Shown piece after piece: positions 41,111-50,733 of a stretch of 64,000 bases of DNA; within the stretch, counting starts at the first letter, position 1; each line of letters starts with the position of its first letter. The position numbers and the translations under genes are program-made. The DNA is taken from the NCBI GenBank assembly GCA_963844865.1, contig CAWJPY010000002.1, positions 77,739 through 141,738 of the forward strand, given 5' to 3'. Source of the DNA: CAWJPY01 sp963844865 (lineage in GTDB: Bacteria; Acidobacteriota; Thermoanaerobaculia; Thermoanaerobaculales; Sulfomarinibacteraceae). The notes under the pieces were generated by a model. It was not told where the DNA came from and searched no databases. It was given only the letters and a program-made list of their open reading frames with translations.

Positions 41111-42721
41111 TCAGAAGAGGGCCTGGCTGGTCACCACCACGGTGTAGCCGGAGCCGTCGTCGGGGACCGCCATGTCCAGACGGAGCAGGTGGGTGATGCC
41201 GGAGGTGACGATGTCGGCGACGATGCCGATGCCCACGTCGGTCCGCACGCCTCGGGTGCTCCGGCCCACCCGTGGGTTCCAGGTGACGCCGGCGTCCGCG
41301 AACCCCACGACACCCAGGGACATGAGGTGCAGCACATCGCGTTTGACCAGCTTGCGCCACTGGACGTTGAGGACCGCTCGTCCGGTGCCGTCGAAGGAGT
41401 CGGGGTCCCATCCCCGCAGCCCGGTGTCGGCGCCCAGGGTGAGCTGGCGGTTGCGGTCCAGGTCGTGGGAGAGCTCGGAGCGGAGGCGCAGCTGCCAGCC
41501 GCGGTCGCCGACCCGGAATGCCGCCACCTGGCCGCCGACCACCCAGTTGTGGGGGTCACCCCGGTCCAGGCGTCCGCTGGCGAAGGCCTCCGACAGCACG
41601 AGCCAGGCGCCGCGCTGCCAGCCCACCGACAGGGAGCCGTCCACCAGCGCGCGTTCCTCGTCGCCTCCGGTCGGCGGCGTCGACACCGTGAGGCCGAGAT
41701 CCAGGATGGGCCCCAGGGCCACGTCCTCCTGTCCGGTCCACCCCCTGACGCCGGTCAGCACCAGGTAGTTGTCGCGGATCTGCTCGTAGGCCAGTCGCGG
41801 GCCGGACACGAGGCGGTCCTCGGGAGGCGGGTAGAAGGGCAGACCGGGCGCCTGCTCCCAGTCGTCGAAGCGGTCGTGGCGGTACTGCCAGCCGAGGCTC
41901 AGGCGCCGGGTGGTGCCGTGGGCGGTTCCGAGGTGGATCCCGTACCAGGCCGACCACCGGTGGCTCGTGTGGTGCCCTCGGAGAACCGACTCGGACATCG
42001 AGTAGAGATGGTCGATGAGCCGTCCCGATTCCCAGTCCCCTCCCCATGCCCGCTGCGAGGCCAGGGAGAAGAACGGCCGTTCGACGCGGGCGAGGTCGCG
42101 GAAGCCGTCGGTGAGATCCTCGTGCAGGATGTCGGCCCGCCAGCGCGAGCCGAGGATGTTGGGGTCGACGTAGTGGTAGCGCCAGGTCTCGCGCTCGACG
42201 TCGGAGCGGTACTCGACCTCCACCATCTTGCCCCAGCCGAGCAGGTTCTTCTCCTGGAGCTGGAAGCTGTAGCCGCTGCGGCTGCCCGTGATCCCGGCGT
42301 TGAGGCCGAGGTTGAGGGTCCATCGGTCATGGGTGATCACCGTGACCTCGACGCCACCCTCAACCCGCCGAGCCGTGATGTAGACCGGGTTCAGGTAGCC
42401 CAGGCCGCGGAGGAGACGGGCGCTCTCCGCCGCCTTCCCCGGCGAGTAGGGATCGCCGACCTTGAACAGGATCATCTGGCGGAGGAAGTGCTCTCTGCTC
42501 ACCACGTGCAGGGCGTTGGCGCTGCGGTACAGCCAACCCGAGGTGGCGGGCTCCGAGGTGTCGAAGATGTTGTTGCGCTGAAAGACGATGCGGACGATGG
42601 GCAGGCCGGCCAGCGGGGAGGCGTCCGGGGGGGTGGGCGACGCGGTGGCGGCCGGCTTCGACGTCAGCAGGACGAGCAGGGCGGCGCCGGCCGCGAGCCA
42701 CCGCGAGCGCCTCCACGACAT
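41111..42721 (-). CDS. Omp85/BamA-TamA-like outer-membrane barrel protein
   Basis: A 536-residue outer-membrane protein. A signal peptide (RSRWLAAGAALLVLLTSKPA) is followed by one or two POTRA-like segments (PIVRIVFQRNNIFDT; LRGLGYLNPVYITARRVEGGVEVTVITHDRWTL). A barrel of about 400 residues ends with a hydrophobic-Phe terminus (SQALF). A GLRGWDPDSFDGTGRAVLN stretch matches the conserved L6-loop (V/IRGF/Y) motif of Omp85 proteins. It is shorter than BamA (about 800), with fewer POTRA domains, so it is probably a specialised relative, in protein secretion or lipid transfer, rather than BamA itself. The ATG lies 23 bases after the pentapeptide-repeat gene stop. Confidence 0.8.
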   Translation of the reverse strand: MSWRRSRWLAAGAALLVLLTSKPAATASPTPPDASPLAGLPIVRIVFQRNNIFDTSEPATSGWLYRSANALHVVSREHFLRQMILFKVGDPYSPGKAAESARLLRGLGYLNPVYITARRVEGGVEVTVITHDRWTLNLGLNAGITGSRSGYSFQLQEKNLLGWGKMVEVEYRSDVERETWRYHYVDPNILGSRWRADILHEDLTDGFRDLARVERPFFSLASQRAWGGDWESGRLIDHLYSMSESVLRGHHTSHRWSAWYGIHLGTAHGTTRRLSLGWQYRHDRFDDWEQAPGLPFYPPPEDRLVSGPRLAYEQIRDNYLVLTGVRGWTGQEDVALGPILDLGLTVSTPPTGGDEERALVDGSLSVGWQRGAWLVLSEAFASGRLDRGDPHNWVVGGQVAAFRVGDRGWQLRLRSELSHDLDRNRQLTLGADTGLRGWDPDSFDGTGRAVLNVQWRKLVKRDVLHLMSLGVVGFADAGVTWNPRVGRSTRGVRTDVGIGIVADIVTSGITHLLRLDMAVPDDGSGYTVVVTSQALF

Positions 42722-42744
42722 GGCGCATGGAGGCGCGGGCGGCC

Positions 42745-44184
42745 TCAACGGGTGCGCCGCTTGCGGGTCGCCTCCCGCTCGCGCACCAGCTCCGCCACCT
42801 GGCGGATCCGCTTGCGCTCCCGAGCCTCGCGCATCTTCTCCCGCCGCCGCCCGAGCACCTGGAAGAGCTCGCTGAAGCGCAGCATCAGGAGCATGTGCCC
42901 CATGTTCGTGGGCACCTTGGTGTTGCGGACCCGAGCCCCCCACAGCCGGGCGGTGGCCAGGTTGGCCTTGGTGAGGTCGGCGTTGCGGAGGTCCGACCAC
43001 CGCAGGTCGGCCCGGTCCAGGTCGATCCCGATGGCGTCGGAGAAGCGCAGATCGGCCCCCACCAGCTTGGCCCCGGCGGCCGAGGCGAGGATCAGGTTGG
43101 TGCCCGACAGGTCGACTCCCTGGGCCAGCACGCCGGCGAGGTCGGCCTGCTTGAGGTTGGCGTGCCGGAGGGTCGCGTCCACCAGCTTGGCGCCCCGGAG
43201 CTTCGCTCCCTCCAGGTTGGCATGGCGGAAGTCGGCCTGCTCCAGGTTGGCCTCGTGGAAGTCCACGGAACGGAGCTCGCAGCGGGTGAACACCGATCGT
43301 CTCAGGTCGGCGGTGGCGAAGGACACTCGGCCCACGCTGGGCGAGCGGAAGTCCAGCTCCACGAGCTGGGCGCCGGTCAGGATGCACCCGTCCAGGATCG
43401 CGCTGATGAGGCTCGAGCCCCTCAGGTCCGCCTGGGAGAGGTTGGTGCCCTGGAAGCTGGCCTTCTCCAGGTCGGCGTGGCTGAGGCTGGCGCCGTCGCA
43501 CTGGGCGTGGTCGAAGGTGGACTCCACCAGGCTCGCGCTGTGGAAGTTCGCGCCCCTGAGCACGGCGTCGCGGAAGTCCGCCCGGGCCAGCCGCGAGTTC
43601 TTGAACTGGGCGTTGCTCGCCTGTGCCCGGCGGAAGACCGCGGCCTCCATGTCCAGGTCCTGCAGCTCCACGCCCTCCAGGATCGCCGCCTCCGCCTGGA
43701 CTCCGCGGAGGGTGGCGCGGGTGAAGCGGCCGCCGCGCAGGGAGGCGCCGCGGAGGATGGCGCCGGTGAAGTCGGTCCCGTCGAAGATGGCGCTCTCCAG
43801 CAAGGCCTGGGAGAGGTCGGCACGACGGAGGAAGGCGCCGGTCAGGTTCGCGCCCCGGAAGACGGAGCTGTGCAGGACGCTCCCCGAGAGGTCCACGCCC
43901 GAGAGGTCCAGGAAGTCGAGGTGGACCTGGTTCATGGTGACGTCGACGAAGCTGGCTCCGGCCACGATCGCCGAGTCGAGGCTGGCCAGGTTGAGGTTGG
44001 AGCCGTCGAGCCGCGCGCCGCTCAGGTCCGCCCCGCGCAGGTGGGCCTTCGACAGGTCCAGGCCGCGCAGGTCCATGCCCGCGAGCTCGGCGTCGATGAG
44101 GTCCGGCGCCACAGTGGGGTTGGCGGACCGCCACTCGTTCCAGCTCCCGGCCCGTAGCTGCTCGAGGTGGTCGGGATTGGCCAT
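42745..44184 (-). CDS. Pentapeptide-repeat protein with basic C-terminal tail
   Basis: A 479-residue protein built almost entirely of A(D/N)Lxx-type pentapeptides (for example LRGADLSGARLDGSNLNLAS) from about residue 35 to 420, which form a right-handed quadrilateral beta-helix. The last 55 or so residues are a strongly basic helix (LGRRREKMREARERKRIRQV). There is no signal peptide or transmembrane segment. Some relatives bind gyrase as DNA mimics, but those are acidic and shorter; here I cannot assign a role. First gene of a run with the Omp85-like barrel and M14 peptidase. Confidence 0.88.
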   Translation of the reverse strand: MANPDHLEQLRAGSWNEWRSANPTVAPDLIDAELAGMDLRGLDLSKAHLRGADLSGARLDGSNLNLASLDSAIVAGASFVDVTMNQVHLDFLDLSGVDLSGSVLHSSVFRGANLTGAFLRRADLSQALLESAIFDGTDFTGAILRGASLRGGRFTRATLRGVQAEAAILEGVELQDLDMEAAVFRRAQASNAQFKNSRLARADFRDAVLRGANFHSASLVESTFDHAQCDGASLSHADLEKASFQGTNLSQADLRGSSLISAILDGCILTGAQLVELDFRSPSVGRVSFATADLRRSVFTRCELRSVDFHEANLEQADFRHANLEGAKLRGAKLVDATLRHANLKQADLAGVLAQGVDLSGTNLILASAAGAKLVGADLRFSDAIGIDLDRADLRWSDLRNADLTKANLATARLWGARVRNTKVPTNMGHMLLMLRFSELFQVLGRRREKMREARERKRIRQVAELVREREATRKRRTR

Positions 44185-44262
44185 GGGCCTATTATCCCCG
44201 ATCTTTGCACCTGCGAAAGGCGCCCGGGCGGACGGGCCACGTAAGATACTCGAGGAGTCGGA

Positions 44263-46390
44263 ATGCAGAGTCTCCGAGCACGAAGTGGCGGGCTCGTCGC
44301 CGTGGTCCTGGTCGCGGTGGCGGCGGTTGCGAGTACAGCCGCCGACCGCTCCGACCGAGGTGTGGCTCCCGAGCGCCGCCAGGCACCCGCCACCCTGCGC
44401 CTGGTGCGCCTCGCCCAGGGGACGGGAGCCCGTGCCGTGGCCGAGCTCGAGGCCCGCGGCATGCGCATCATGGGTCACCTCGGCGGGGGCGCCCTCCTGG
44501 CGGCGTTCCCGCAGGGGTCCACGCCGCCTCCGCCCGCGGTGGCCACCCTCGAGGCGTGGTCGGCCGAGCGGGCCGTGGCCCCGATCCTGGCGCGGCTCGA
44601 CGCCCGTGCCGCGGCCCGGATGACCGGCGGCGTCGGGTCGTGATCGGTCTCGCCCCCGGGGCCGACCCGTCATCCGGCACGCGCGATCCTCACGGACGCT
44701 GGAGCAGCGGTGTCGTGGACGGAGGCCGGTGCCGACGGTGCCCCAGCTCGGGCTGCGGGTTCCGGCGGCCCACCTGGACGAGGTGCTGGCGGCGCTGCGC
44801 CGCCTCGACGATCTCGCCTGGGCCGACCTCCAGCCCCCCATCCGGCTGCGCAACGCGGCCTCCGCGTGGCGTTGTCAGTCGGGGATGTCCGGCGCGACGC
44901 CGATCTTCGACCATGGTCTCTACGGCGAAGGCCAGGTCATCGCCGTCATGGACACCGGCATCGACATCGACCACTGCCAGTTCGAGGACCCGGTCCACGG
45001 CCTGCCCGCCCTCAACGACGACGTGACCACCGCCATCGACCCGGGTCACCGCAAGGTGCTGGCGGTGGACTTCTACTGGAGCCGCGACTGGCCGGTTCCG
45101 GGGCCGGAGTCGTGGGACGACCAGGGCCACGGCAGCCACGTGGCCGGCAGCGTGGCGGGGGACGAGGGCGCGAACGGTCGCCGCGACGGCTACGACGGCA
45201 TGGCCCCCGCCGCCAAGCTGGTGATCCAGGACGGGGGCTTCACCACGGATCCCTGTGCCGACCTGCCCGGCCTGGGCTGTCCGGTACGCCCCCTGGGGCC
45301 GGTGCTCGCGCAGGCGTACGCCCAGGGCGCGCGGATCCACTCCGACTCGTGGGGGGACGAGGAGGACGTCGAGCCCTTCAACAGGTACACCGAGCGCACC
45401 GCCGACATCGACCGCTTCATCTGGCACCACCCTGACTTCCTGGTGTTGGTGGCCGGCGGCAACGCCGGACCGGGCGACAACACTATCGGCTCCCCGGCCA
45501 CGGGCAAGAACGTGGTGGGGGTGGGCGCCACCGTGCACGGCGACCAGGAGCCCCCCTGCGTGGCCGTGTTCTCGTCCAGAGGTTGGACCCAGGACGGGCG
45601 CATCAAGCCCGACGTGGTGGCGCCCGGCGCCTCCGTGATATCGGCTGCCTCCGACCGCGCCATCGACACCTTCAACTGCGGCGTCCGAGCCCTCTGGGGG
45701 ACCTCCATGGCCACGCCCACCGCCGCCGGACTGACCGCCCTGGTGCGCCAGTACTACGTGGACGGCTACTACCCGGCGGGGAGGCCGCTGCCGGGGAGCG
45801 GCTTCACCCCCAGCGCGGCCCTCCTCAAGGCCACCCTCATCGCCTCGGCGGTGGACCTCACCTCCCTGGGCTGCACCGGCATCGAGCCGATCCCTTCCCG
45901 GGACCAGGGGTGGGGCCTCATCCAGCTGGACCGGGCCCTGACGTTCCCTGGCGATGAAAGGGGGCTGTGGGTGGACGACGAACCGAACGGCTTCGCCACC
46001 GACCTCGACCCGGTGGTCACCCGGCGTCTCCGGCTGAGCGCCTCCGGCCCCCTGAAGGCGGTCCTGGTGTGGACGGACCCGCCGTCGAGCTCGGCCGCCG
46101 CGAGCAACCTGGTCAACGACCTCGACCTCGAGGTCGAGGGCCCGGACGGGACCTTCGCCGGCAACGCCTTCGCGGGTGGGGTCTCGGTTTCCGGGGGCAT
46201 GGCGGACCGCACGAACAACGTCGAGGTGGTGTGGCTGCCCGCCGCCGCGGCCGGGGAGTGGACGATCACCGTCGCTGCCCACCGCGTCATCCAGGGCCCC
46301 CAGCCCTGGGCCCTGGTGGTGACGGGTGCCGTCGTCGCCCCCGCGCCCGCTCCGCGCCGCGGCGGCATCCGCCACGTCCCTGGAGGTTGA
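44263..46390 (+). CDS. Secreted subtilisin-family serine protease (frameshifted in the propeptide)
   Basis: An exported S8 protease. A signal peptide (SGGLVAVVLVAVAAVASTAA) and the start of an I9-like propeptide run from ATG 44263 in one frame to a stop at 44,643. The following 90 bases switch frame at least twice (conserved-looking fragments VVIGLAPGADP and AILTDAGAAV in different frames), then the mature enzyme is open from about 44,729. The catalytic triad is complete: Asp in IAVMDTGID, His in GHGSHVAGS, and Ser in WGTSMATP, with the oxyanion Asn in VAGGNAGPG. A beta-sandwich P-like domain ends the protein. It could instead be two genes, but the second part has no signal peptide of its own. 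Confidence 0.88.
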
Positions 46391-47089
46391 CTACCCTCGA
46401 GCCTCCTCGATCAGCCGCCGCGCGAGCACCTGGAGAGGGTCCAGCCAGGGCACGGAGGGGTGACGGCGGGCCAGGGCCAGGGAGATCTCGGTGCAGCCGG
46501 CGAGCACCGCGCCGGCCCCCCGACGGACGACGTCGTCCACGGCCGGCGTGAGCACGCCGAGGTCCGCGGACTCGACGCCGTTCCGTTTCACGTCGCCGAT
46601 CACCGCCATCACCGCCTCCTGGCCCTCCACACCGGGCAGGACGGGGCGCAGCCCGTGGCGGGCGAGGGCACGGTGGTAGATCTCGGCCCGGAGCGTGCCG
46701 TCGGTGGCGAGGACACCGATCGCGGCGTCTTCGCCGAGCTTGCCCCGGGCCGCCCGCGCCGTCTCGTCGGGCATGTCCAGAACCGGGACGCGGACGGCGG
46801 CGCGGATGTCGGCCAGAAAGGCGTGGGCCGTGTTGCAGGGCATGCCGATGAGCTCGGCCCCGGCGCGCTCCAGGTTGCGGGCCGTGGCGGTGAGCGCGGC
46901 GACCACCGCGGCGGTGTCGCCCGCGAGGAGGGCTTTGGTGCGGTCGGGCACCTTGGGGTTCGAGTCGATGAGGATGCGCAGGTGGTCCTGCTCGCGATGG
47001 ATGGGCGTGCGCCGGATGATCTCCTCGTAGAGGGCCGCCGTGGACTCGGGGCCCATGCCGCCCAGGATGCCGATGACCTTCTCGCTCAC
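46391..47089 (-). CDS. Aspartate/glutamate racemase-family protein
   Basis: A PLP-independent racemase of 232 residues. It shows the family start IGILGGMGPESTAALYEEI and both catalytic cysteines, Cys in GMPCNTAHAF and Cys in LAGCTEISL. These two make an active aspartate racemase-type enzyme likely; the exact substrate (Asp, Glu or a hydantoin) cannot be told. The start ATG overlaps the stop of the upstream P1 peptidase (ATGA), so they are translationally coupled, suggesting joint handling of D- or beta-amino acids. Confidence 0.9.
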   Translation of the reverse strand: MSEKVIGILGGMGPESTAALYEEIIRRTPIHREQDHLRILIDSNPKVPDRTKALLAGDTAAVVAALTATARNLERAGAELIGMPCNTAHAFLADIRAAVRVPVLDMPDETARAARGKLGEDAAIGVLATDGTLRAEIYHRALARHGLRPVLPGVEGQEAVMAVIGDVKRNGVESADLGVLTPAVDDVVRRGAGAVLAGCTEISLALARRHPSVPWLDPLQVLARRLIEEARG

Positions 47090-48252
47090 GGCCGACGCGC
47101 TCCGCCGCGCCGCGCGGCGACGAGCGCGCGCAGCGGCTCCAGGGGGAGGGCTTGGCGAGTGTGCCCCTCGAAGCCGGTCACCGTGGTTGCGCGCAGCAGG
47201 GAGTTGTAGACCGCCTCCTCCACGGCCTCGACGGTGGCCAGAAAGAGCGGGCTCATGGCGTCGTTGGTGAGCATCCCGCGGTCGGAGACGGGCGCGCCCG
47301 GCTCATAGGGCACCGGGTTGCGGGTGGAGAAGGCGATGACGAAGTCGCCGGAGCCGTTGGCCATGAAGGAGCCCGTACGGGCCAGGCCGAGCACCGCCCG
47401 CCTCGCCATGCGCTCCAGGTTGCGGGCGTCCACCGGGGCGTCGGTGGCGAGCACGACCATGCACGAGCCGGGGCCGTCCGCCGGGGCCGGGGCTGGTCCT
47501 TCGAGCTGCTCTCTGAACGCGTACTGCCCGATGGCCTGGCCGAGGTGAAGGCCGTCCACGGTGAGGATGCCGCCGTAGTTGGTCTGGACCAGGGCGCCCA
47601 CGGTGTAGCCGCCGAGGCCCTCCGGCAGCAGGCGCGACGCCGTGCCGATACCGCCCTTGAAGCCGAAGCAGGAGGTGCCCGTGCCCGCACCCACGGTGCC
47701 CTCCGCCACCGCGCCGGCGCGCGCGCCGGTGATGGCGTGGACCACGTGCTCGGCCCGCACCCCACAGTGCCTGATGTCGTTCAGGTAGCCGTCGTTGGTC
47801 TCGCCGACCACGGCGTTCACCGAGCGCACGTCCTCGTTGCCGGGCTGGGCGAGGGTCCAGTCCACCACCGCCTGCACCGCGGTTCCCACGCACAGGGTGT
47901 TGGTGAGCACGATGGGGGTCTCCACGTTGCCGAGCTCGTGCACCTGGAGGAAGCCGGCCGCCTTGCCGAAGGCGTTGGCCGCGTAGACCCCGGCCGGAAC
48001 CTTGCGCTGGAAGAGGTTGCCGGCGTGGGGGAGGATGGCGGTCACTCCGGTGCGTACCGCCTCGCCCTCGATCAGCGTGGTGTGGCCCACCCGCACCCCG
48101 GCCACGTCGGTGATGGCATTCAGCGGGCCTGTTGCCAGGATCCCCGGCCGGATGCCCAGGTCCCGCGCCCGCGGGCGCTCGTCGGCCCTCGCCATGGCCA
48201 CCGTCAGCACCAACGCCGGCGCCAGAGCCAGTGCCGCCGTCCGTCTTCCCAT
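47086..48252 (-). CDS. Secreted P1-family (DmpA-like) aminopeptidase
   Basis: A self-processing Ntn-type hydrolase of MEROPS family S58. DmpA and BapA relatives release N-terminal D-amino acids or beta-amino acids from peptides. A signal peptide (TAALALAPALVLTVAMA) sends it to the periplasm. Family blocks are GPLNAITDVAGVRVGHTTL, TGVTAILPHAGNLFQRKVPAG, SVNAVVGETNDGYLND, and the cleavage-site region GAGTGTSCFGFKGGIGTASR. The mature alpha and beta subunits would form by autocleavage in the last block. ATG 48252 has GGGGAGGAG upstream. It overlaps the racemase gene. Confidence 0.9.
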   Translation of the reverse strand: MGRRTAALALAPALVLTVAMARADERPRARDLGIRPGILATGPLNAITDVAGVRVGHTTLIEGEAVRTGVTAILPHAGNLFQRKVPAGVYAANAFGKAAGFLQVHELGNVETPIVLTNTLCVGTAVQAVVDWTLAQPGNEDVRSVNAVVGETNDGYLNDIRHCGVRAEHVVHAITGARAGAVAEGTVGAGTGTSCFGFKGGIGTASRLLPEGLGGYTVGALVQTNYGGILTVDGLHLGQAIGQYAFREQLEGPAPAPADGPGSCMVVLATDAPVDARNLERMARRAVLGLARTGSFMANGSGDFVIAFSTRNPVPYEPGAPVSDRGMLTNDAMSPLFLATVEAVEEAVYNSLLRATTVTGFEGHTRQALPLEPLRALVAARRGGARRP

Positions 48253-48412
48253 GCCATGCTCCTCCCCGATCTTCCGCCCCATGGCCGCACCCGAAGCGGT
48301 TCAACCACACCCGATGTGGTGTGTCCGAGCCCGGATCCGGACTCATCGCCGGACGGGGCGGGGTCCTTCATTATCCCCCGTCTCTCAGTCTCTGGGAGCT
48401 GGATCGCAGCGT

Positions 48413-49834
48413 CTAGCGGTTGAGCACCAGCAGCCGTTCCTCGGTCATCTCGCGGTAGGCGTACATCGGTCCCTCGCGGCCCACCCCCGAGCCCTTGGCG
48501 CCTCCGTAGGGCATGGGGTCGGTGCGCCAGGTGGGGACGTCGTTGTGGATGATGCCGCCCACCTCCAGCTTGGCCCATGCCTCCTGGACCTTGGTGGTGT
48601 CGTTGGTGAAGATCCCGGCCTGCAGGCCGTAGCGCGAATCGTTGACCATGAGCATGGCCTGGGCGAAGTCCTCGTAGGGATCGAGCACCGCCAGGGGTCC
48701 GAACGCCTCATCGCACACGGTGGGCTGGTCGGTTGGAACCTCCTCGAGCAGGCACGGGGTGATGACGGTGCCCTCGCGCTCGCCTCCTGTGAGGTTGCGG
48801 CCGCCCGCCTCCACCGCGCGGGCGATCCAGTCCGCCACACGCTCCACGTTGGCCTCATCGATGAGCGGACCACACACGACCTGCTGCTCGGCGGGGTCTC
48901 CCCGGGGGGTGGCCTCGGTGGCGGCCACCAGCAAGCGCCGCATCTCCACGTAGACGTCCTCGTGCACCAGGATGCGCTGCACGGCGATGCAGGACTGGCC
49001 GGCGTACCCGAACGCGCCCTTGGCGATGCGCTTCGCCACGTCTTCCAGGTCGGCGACGTCGGGCTCCACCACCACCGCTGCATTGCCCCCCAGCTCGAGC
49101 GTGACCCGCCGGCGGAAGGCGAGCTCCTTGAGCTTCCAGCCCACCGCCATGGAGCCCGTGAACGTGAGCATCCGCATCCGATCGTCGGAGGCCAGCTTCT
49201 CGGCGTCGGCGCCCCGGGCCGGGATCACCGACAGGCCCCCGGCGGGCAGGCCCGCGTCGGCGAGGATCTCCGCCAGGAGCAGGGCCGGCCCCGGGGTCTG
49301 GGTGGCCGGCTTGAGCACCACCGGGCACCCGGCGGCCACCGCGGGAGCGAGCTTGTGGGCCACCAGGTTGAGGGGGAAGTTGAAGGGCGTGATGGCGAGC
49401 ACCGGGCCCATGGGGACGCGCCGGACGAGGGCGAGCCGGCCGGCGCCCGATCGGTACCCGTCCAGGTCCTGGGCGACGACCTCGGGCTGCCGCGCGACGC
49501 GCGCCGCCTCGGTGAAGGTGTCCAGGCAGCGCTCGGCCTCGACGGTGGCATAGCTGATGGGCTTGCCCGCCTCCTCGGAGATCACCTGCGCCAGCTCGTC
49601 CCGGCGGTTGGCGATGGCGTGGGCCGCCCGGCTGAGGATCTGGGTCCGCTCCTGGGCGGACAGCGCCGCCATACGCTCGGCGCCGCGGATGGCGGCTTCG
49701 GCGGCCGCCTCGAGCTCCGAAGGTCCGCCGCGAGCCACCTCGGAGACCGTGCGGCCGTCAAAGGGCGAACGCACCTCGACGCGGTCGCTGCCGTCCTGCC
49801 ACTCGCCGGCGAGAAAGAGCTGCTGGGTACGCAT
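48413..49834 (-). CDS. NAD(P)-dependent aldehyde dehydrogenase
   Basis: Oxidises an aldehyde to an acid. The 473-residue protein has the ALDH fold: FNFPLNLVAHKLAPA, the cofactor-binding FTGSMAVGWKLKE, the general-base Glu in VTLELGGNAAVVV, and the catalytic Cys in YAGQSCIAVQR. The C-terminal PYGGAKGSGVGREGPMYAYREMTE block is typical of the lactaldehyde/succinate-semialdehyde/GAPN-like group. The substrate is unknown. ATG 49834 has GGGAGG upstream. It is transcribed alone, on the minus strand, divergent from the SAM hydrolase gene. Confidence 0.92.
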   Translation of the reverse strand: MRTQQLFLAGEWQDGSDRVEVRSPFDGRTVSEVARGGPSELEAAAEAAIRGAERMAALSAQERTQILSRAAHAIANRRDELAQVISEEAGKPISYATVEAERCLDTFTEAARVARQPEVVAQDLDGYRSGAGRLALVRRVPMGPVLAITPFNFPLNLVAHKLAPAVAAGCPVVLKPATQTPGPALLLAEILADAGLPAGGLSVIPARGADAEKLASDDRMRMLTFTGSMAVGWKLKELAFRRRVTLELGGNAAVVVEPDVADLEDVAKRIAKGAFGYAGQSCIAVQRILVHEDVYVEMRRLLVAATEATPRGDPAEQQVVCGPLIDEANVERVADWIARAVEAGGRNLTGGEREGTVITPCLLEEVPTDQPTVCDEAFGPLAVLDPYEDFAQAMLMVNDSRYGLQAGIFTNDTTKVQEAWAKLEVGGIIHNDVPTWRTDPMPYGGAKGSGVGREGPMYAYREMTEERLLVLNR

Positions 49835-49947
49835 GGGAACCTCCCGCAGGCCCATGCTAGCGGAGATGGGGGTGGAGGGCATGGGGCCTCGGCCCCATTC
49901 CGACATCCGAAACAGCCGGGAGGTCGTTTCGGTTGTACAGTTCCGAT

Positions 49948-50715
49948 ATGCGTCCGATCGTGCTCTGTACCGACTTCGGCCTCGAGGACCACTACGTGGG
50001 GGTGCTCCACGCCGTGCTGGAAAGGGACGCGCCGGGAGCCAGCCGCATCGACCTGTCCCACCTGGTGCCGCCGGGGGATGTCTGGGAGGCCTCTTATCTC
50101 CTGCGCTGCGCCTGGTCCCACCTGCCTCCGGAGGCGGTGGTCCTGGCGGTGGTGGACCCGGGGGTGGGTGGCGGCCGGAGGGCGCTGGCGGCTGCCGTCG
50201 GCGAGCGTCTCCTCGTGGCGCCCGACAACGGCCTGGCGGCGGCCTTGGGGCCGGTGGGCGCGGCGGTGGCCCTGGATTGGCAGCGGATGGGACTCCCAGA
50301 GCCCTCCCGCACCTTCCACGGGCGCGATCTGTTCTCCCCGGCCGCGGCGCGCCTGGCGCGGGGGGAGCGGCTCGAGGAGCTCGGCGAGCCGGTCTCCCCG
50401 GCGAGCCTGGTGTCGTGTCCGTTGCCCGCGCCGGAGCGCACGGCGGGCGGGTGGCGGGCGGTCGTCCTGCACGTGGACCGCTTCGGCAGCCTGGTCACCA
50501 ACCTCGCCGCGCGGGACCTGGCGCCCGAGGCGCGCATCACCGCCGGCTCCCACCACGGCGTGCGCGTCGTCGGCACCTTCAGCGACGGGGGGCCGGGCGA
50601 GGTGGTGGCGCTGGAGGGCTCCTCGGGCCTCCTCGAGCTGGCGGTGAACGGCGGCTCGGCCCAGGCGGCGACCTCGCTCGGACGCGGCGATGCGGTGCTC
50701 GTCGCGGGTGGGTGA
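49948..50715 (+). CDS. S-adenosylmethionine hydrolase (DUF62 / SAM hydroxide adenosyltransferase)
   Basis: Predicted to split SAM into adenosine and methionine with water as nucleophile. The 255-residue protein shows the family start MRPIVLCTDFGLEDHYVG, the Asp and Arg of the conserved triad in VVDPGVGGGRRAL, the His in TFHGRDLFSPAAA, and the C-terminal VDRFGSLVTNL. The Asp-Arg-His set separates the hydrolase from the fluorinase/chlorinase relatives. The physiological role is not understood in most bacteria. The start has no strong ribosome-binding site at normal spacing. Confidence 0.9.
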   Translation: MRPIVLCTDFGLEDHYVGVLHAVLERDAPGASRIDLSHLVPPGDVWEASYLLRCAWSHLPPEAVVLAVVDPGVGGGRRALAAAVGERLLVAPDNGLAAALGPVGAAVALDWQRMGLPEPSRTFHGRDLFSPAAARLARGERLEELGEPVSPASLVSCPLPAPERTAGGWRAVVLHVDRFGSLVTNLAARDLAPEARITAGSHHGVRVVGTFSDGGPGEVVALEGSSGLLELAVNGGSAQAATSLGRGDAVLVAGG

Positions 50716-50733
50716 GGGCGGCCTGGCGCCCTC
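50714..50733. terminator. Hairpin between convergent genes
   Basis: GAGGGCG-GCCTGG-CGCCCTC, a 7-bp stem, begins within the stop codon of the SAM hydrolase gene and ends next to the stop of the convergent small gene. Confidence 0.55.

Noticed and set aside
42745..44134. Long open frames on both strands across the pentapeptide-repeat gene (over 400 codons)
   Set aside because: GC-rich DNA with repeated codons keeps other frames open. Only the minus-strand frame starting at 44,184 gives a recognisable repeat protein.
44263..44643. A separate small secreted protein upstream of the subtilase
   Set aside because: It is the signal peptide and start of a protease propeptide; the frame breaks just before the mature enzyme, which has no signal of its own.
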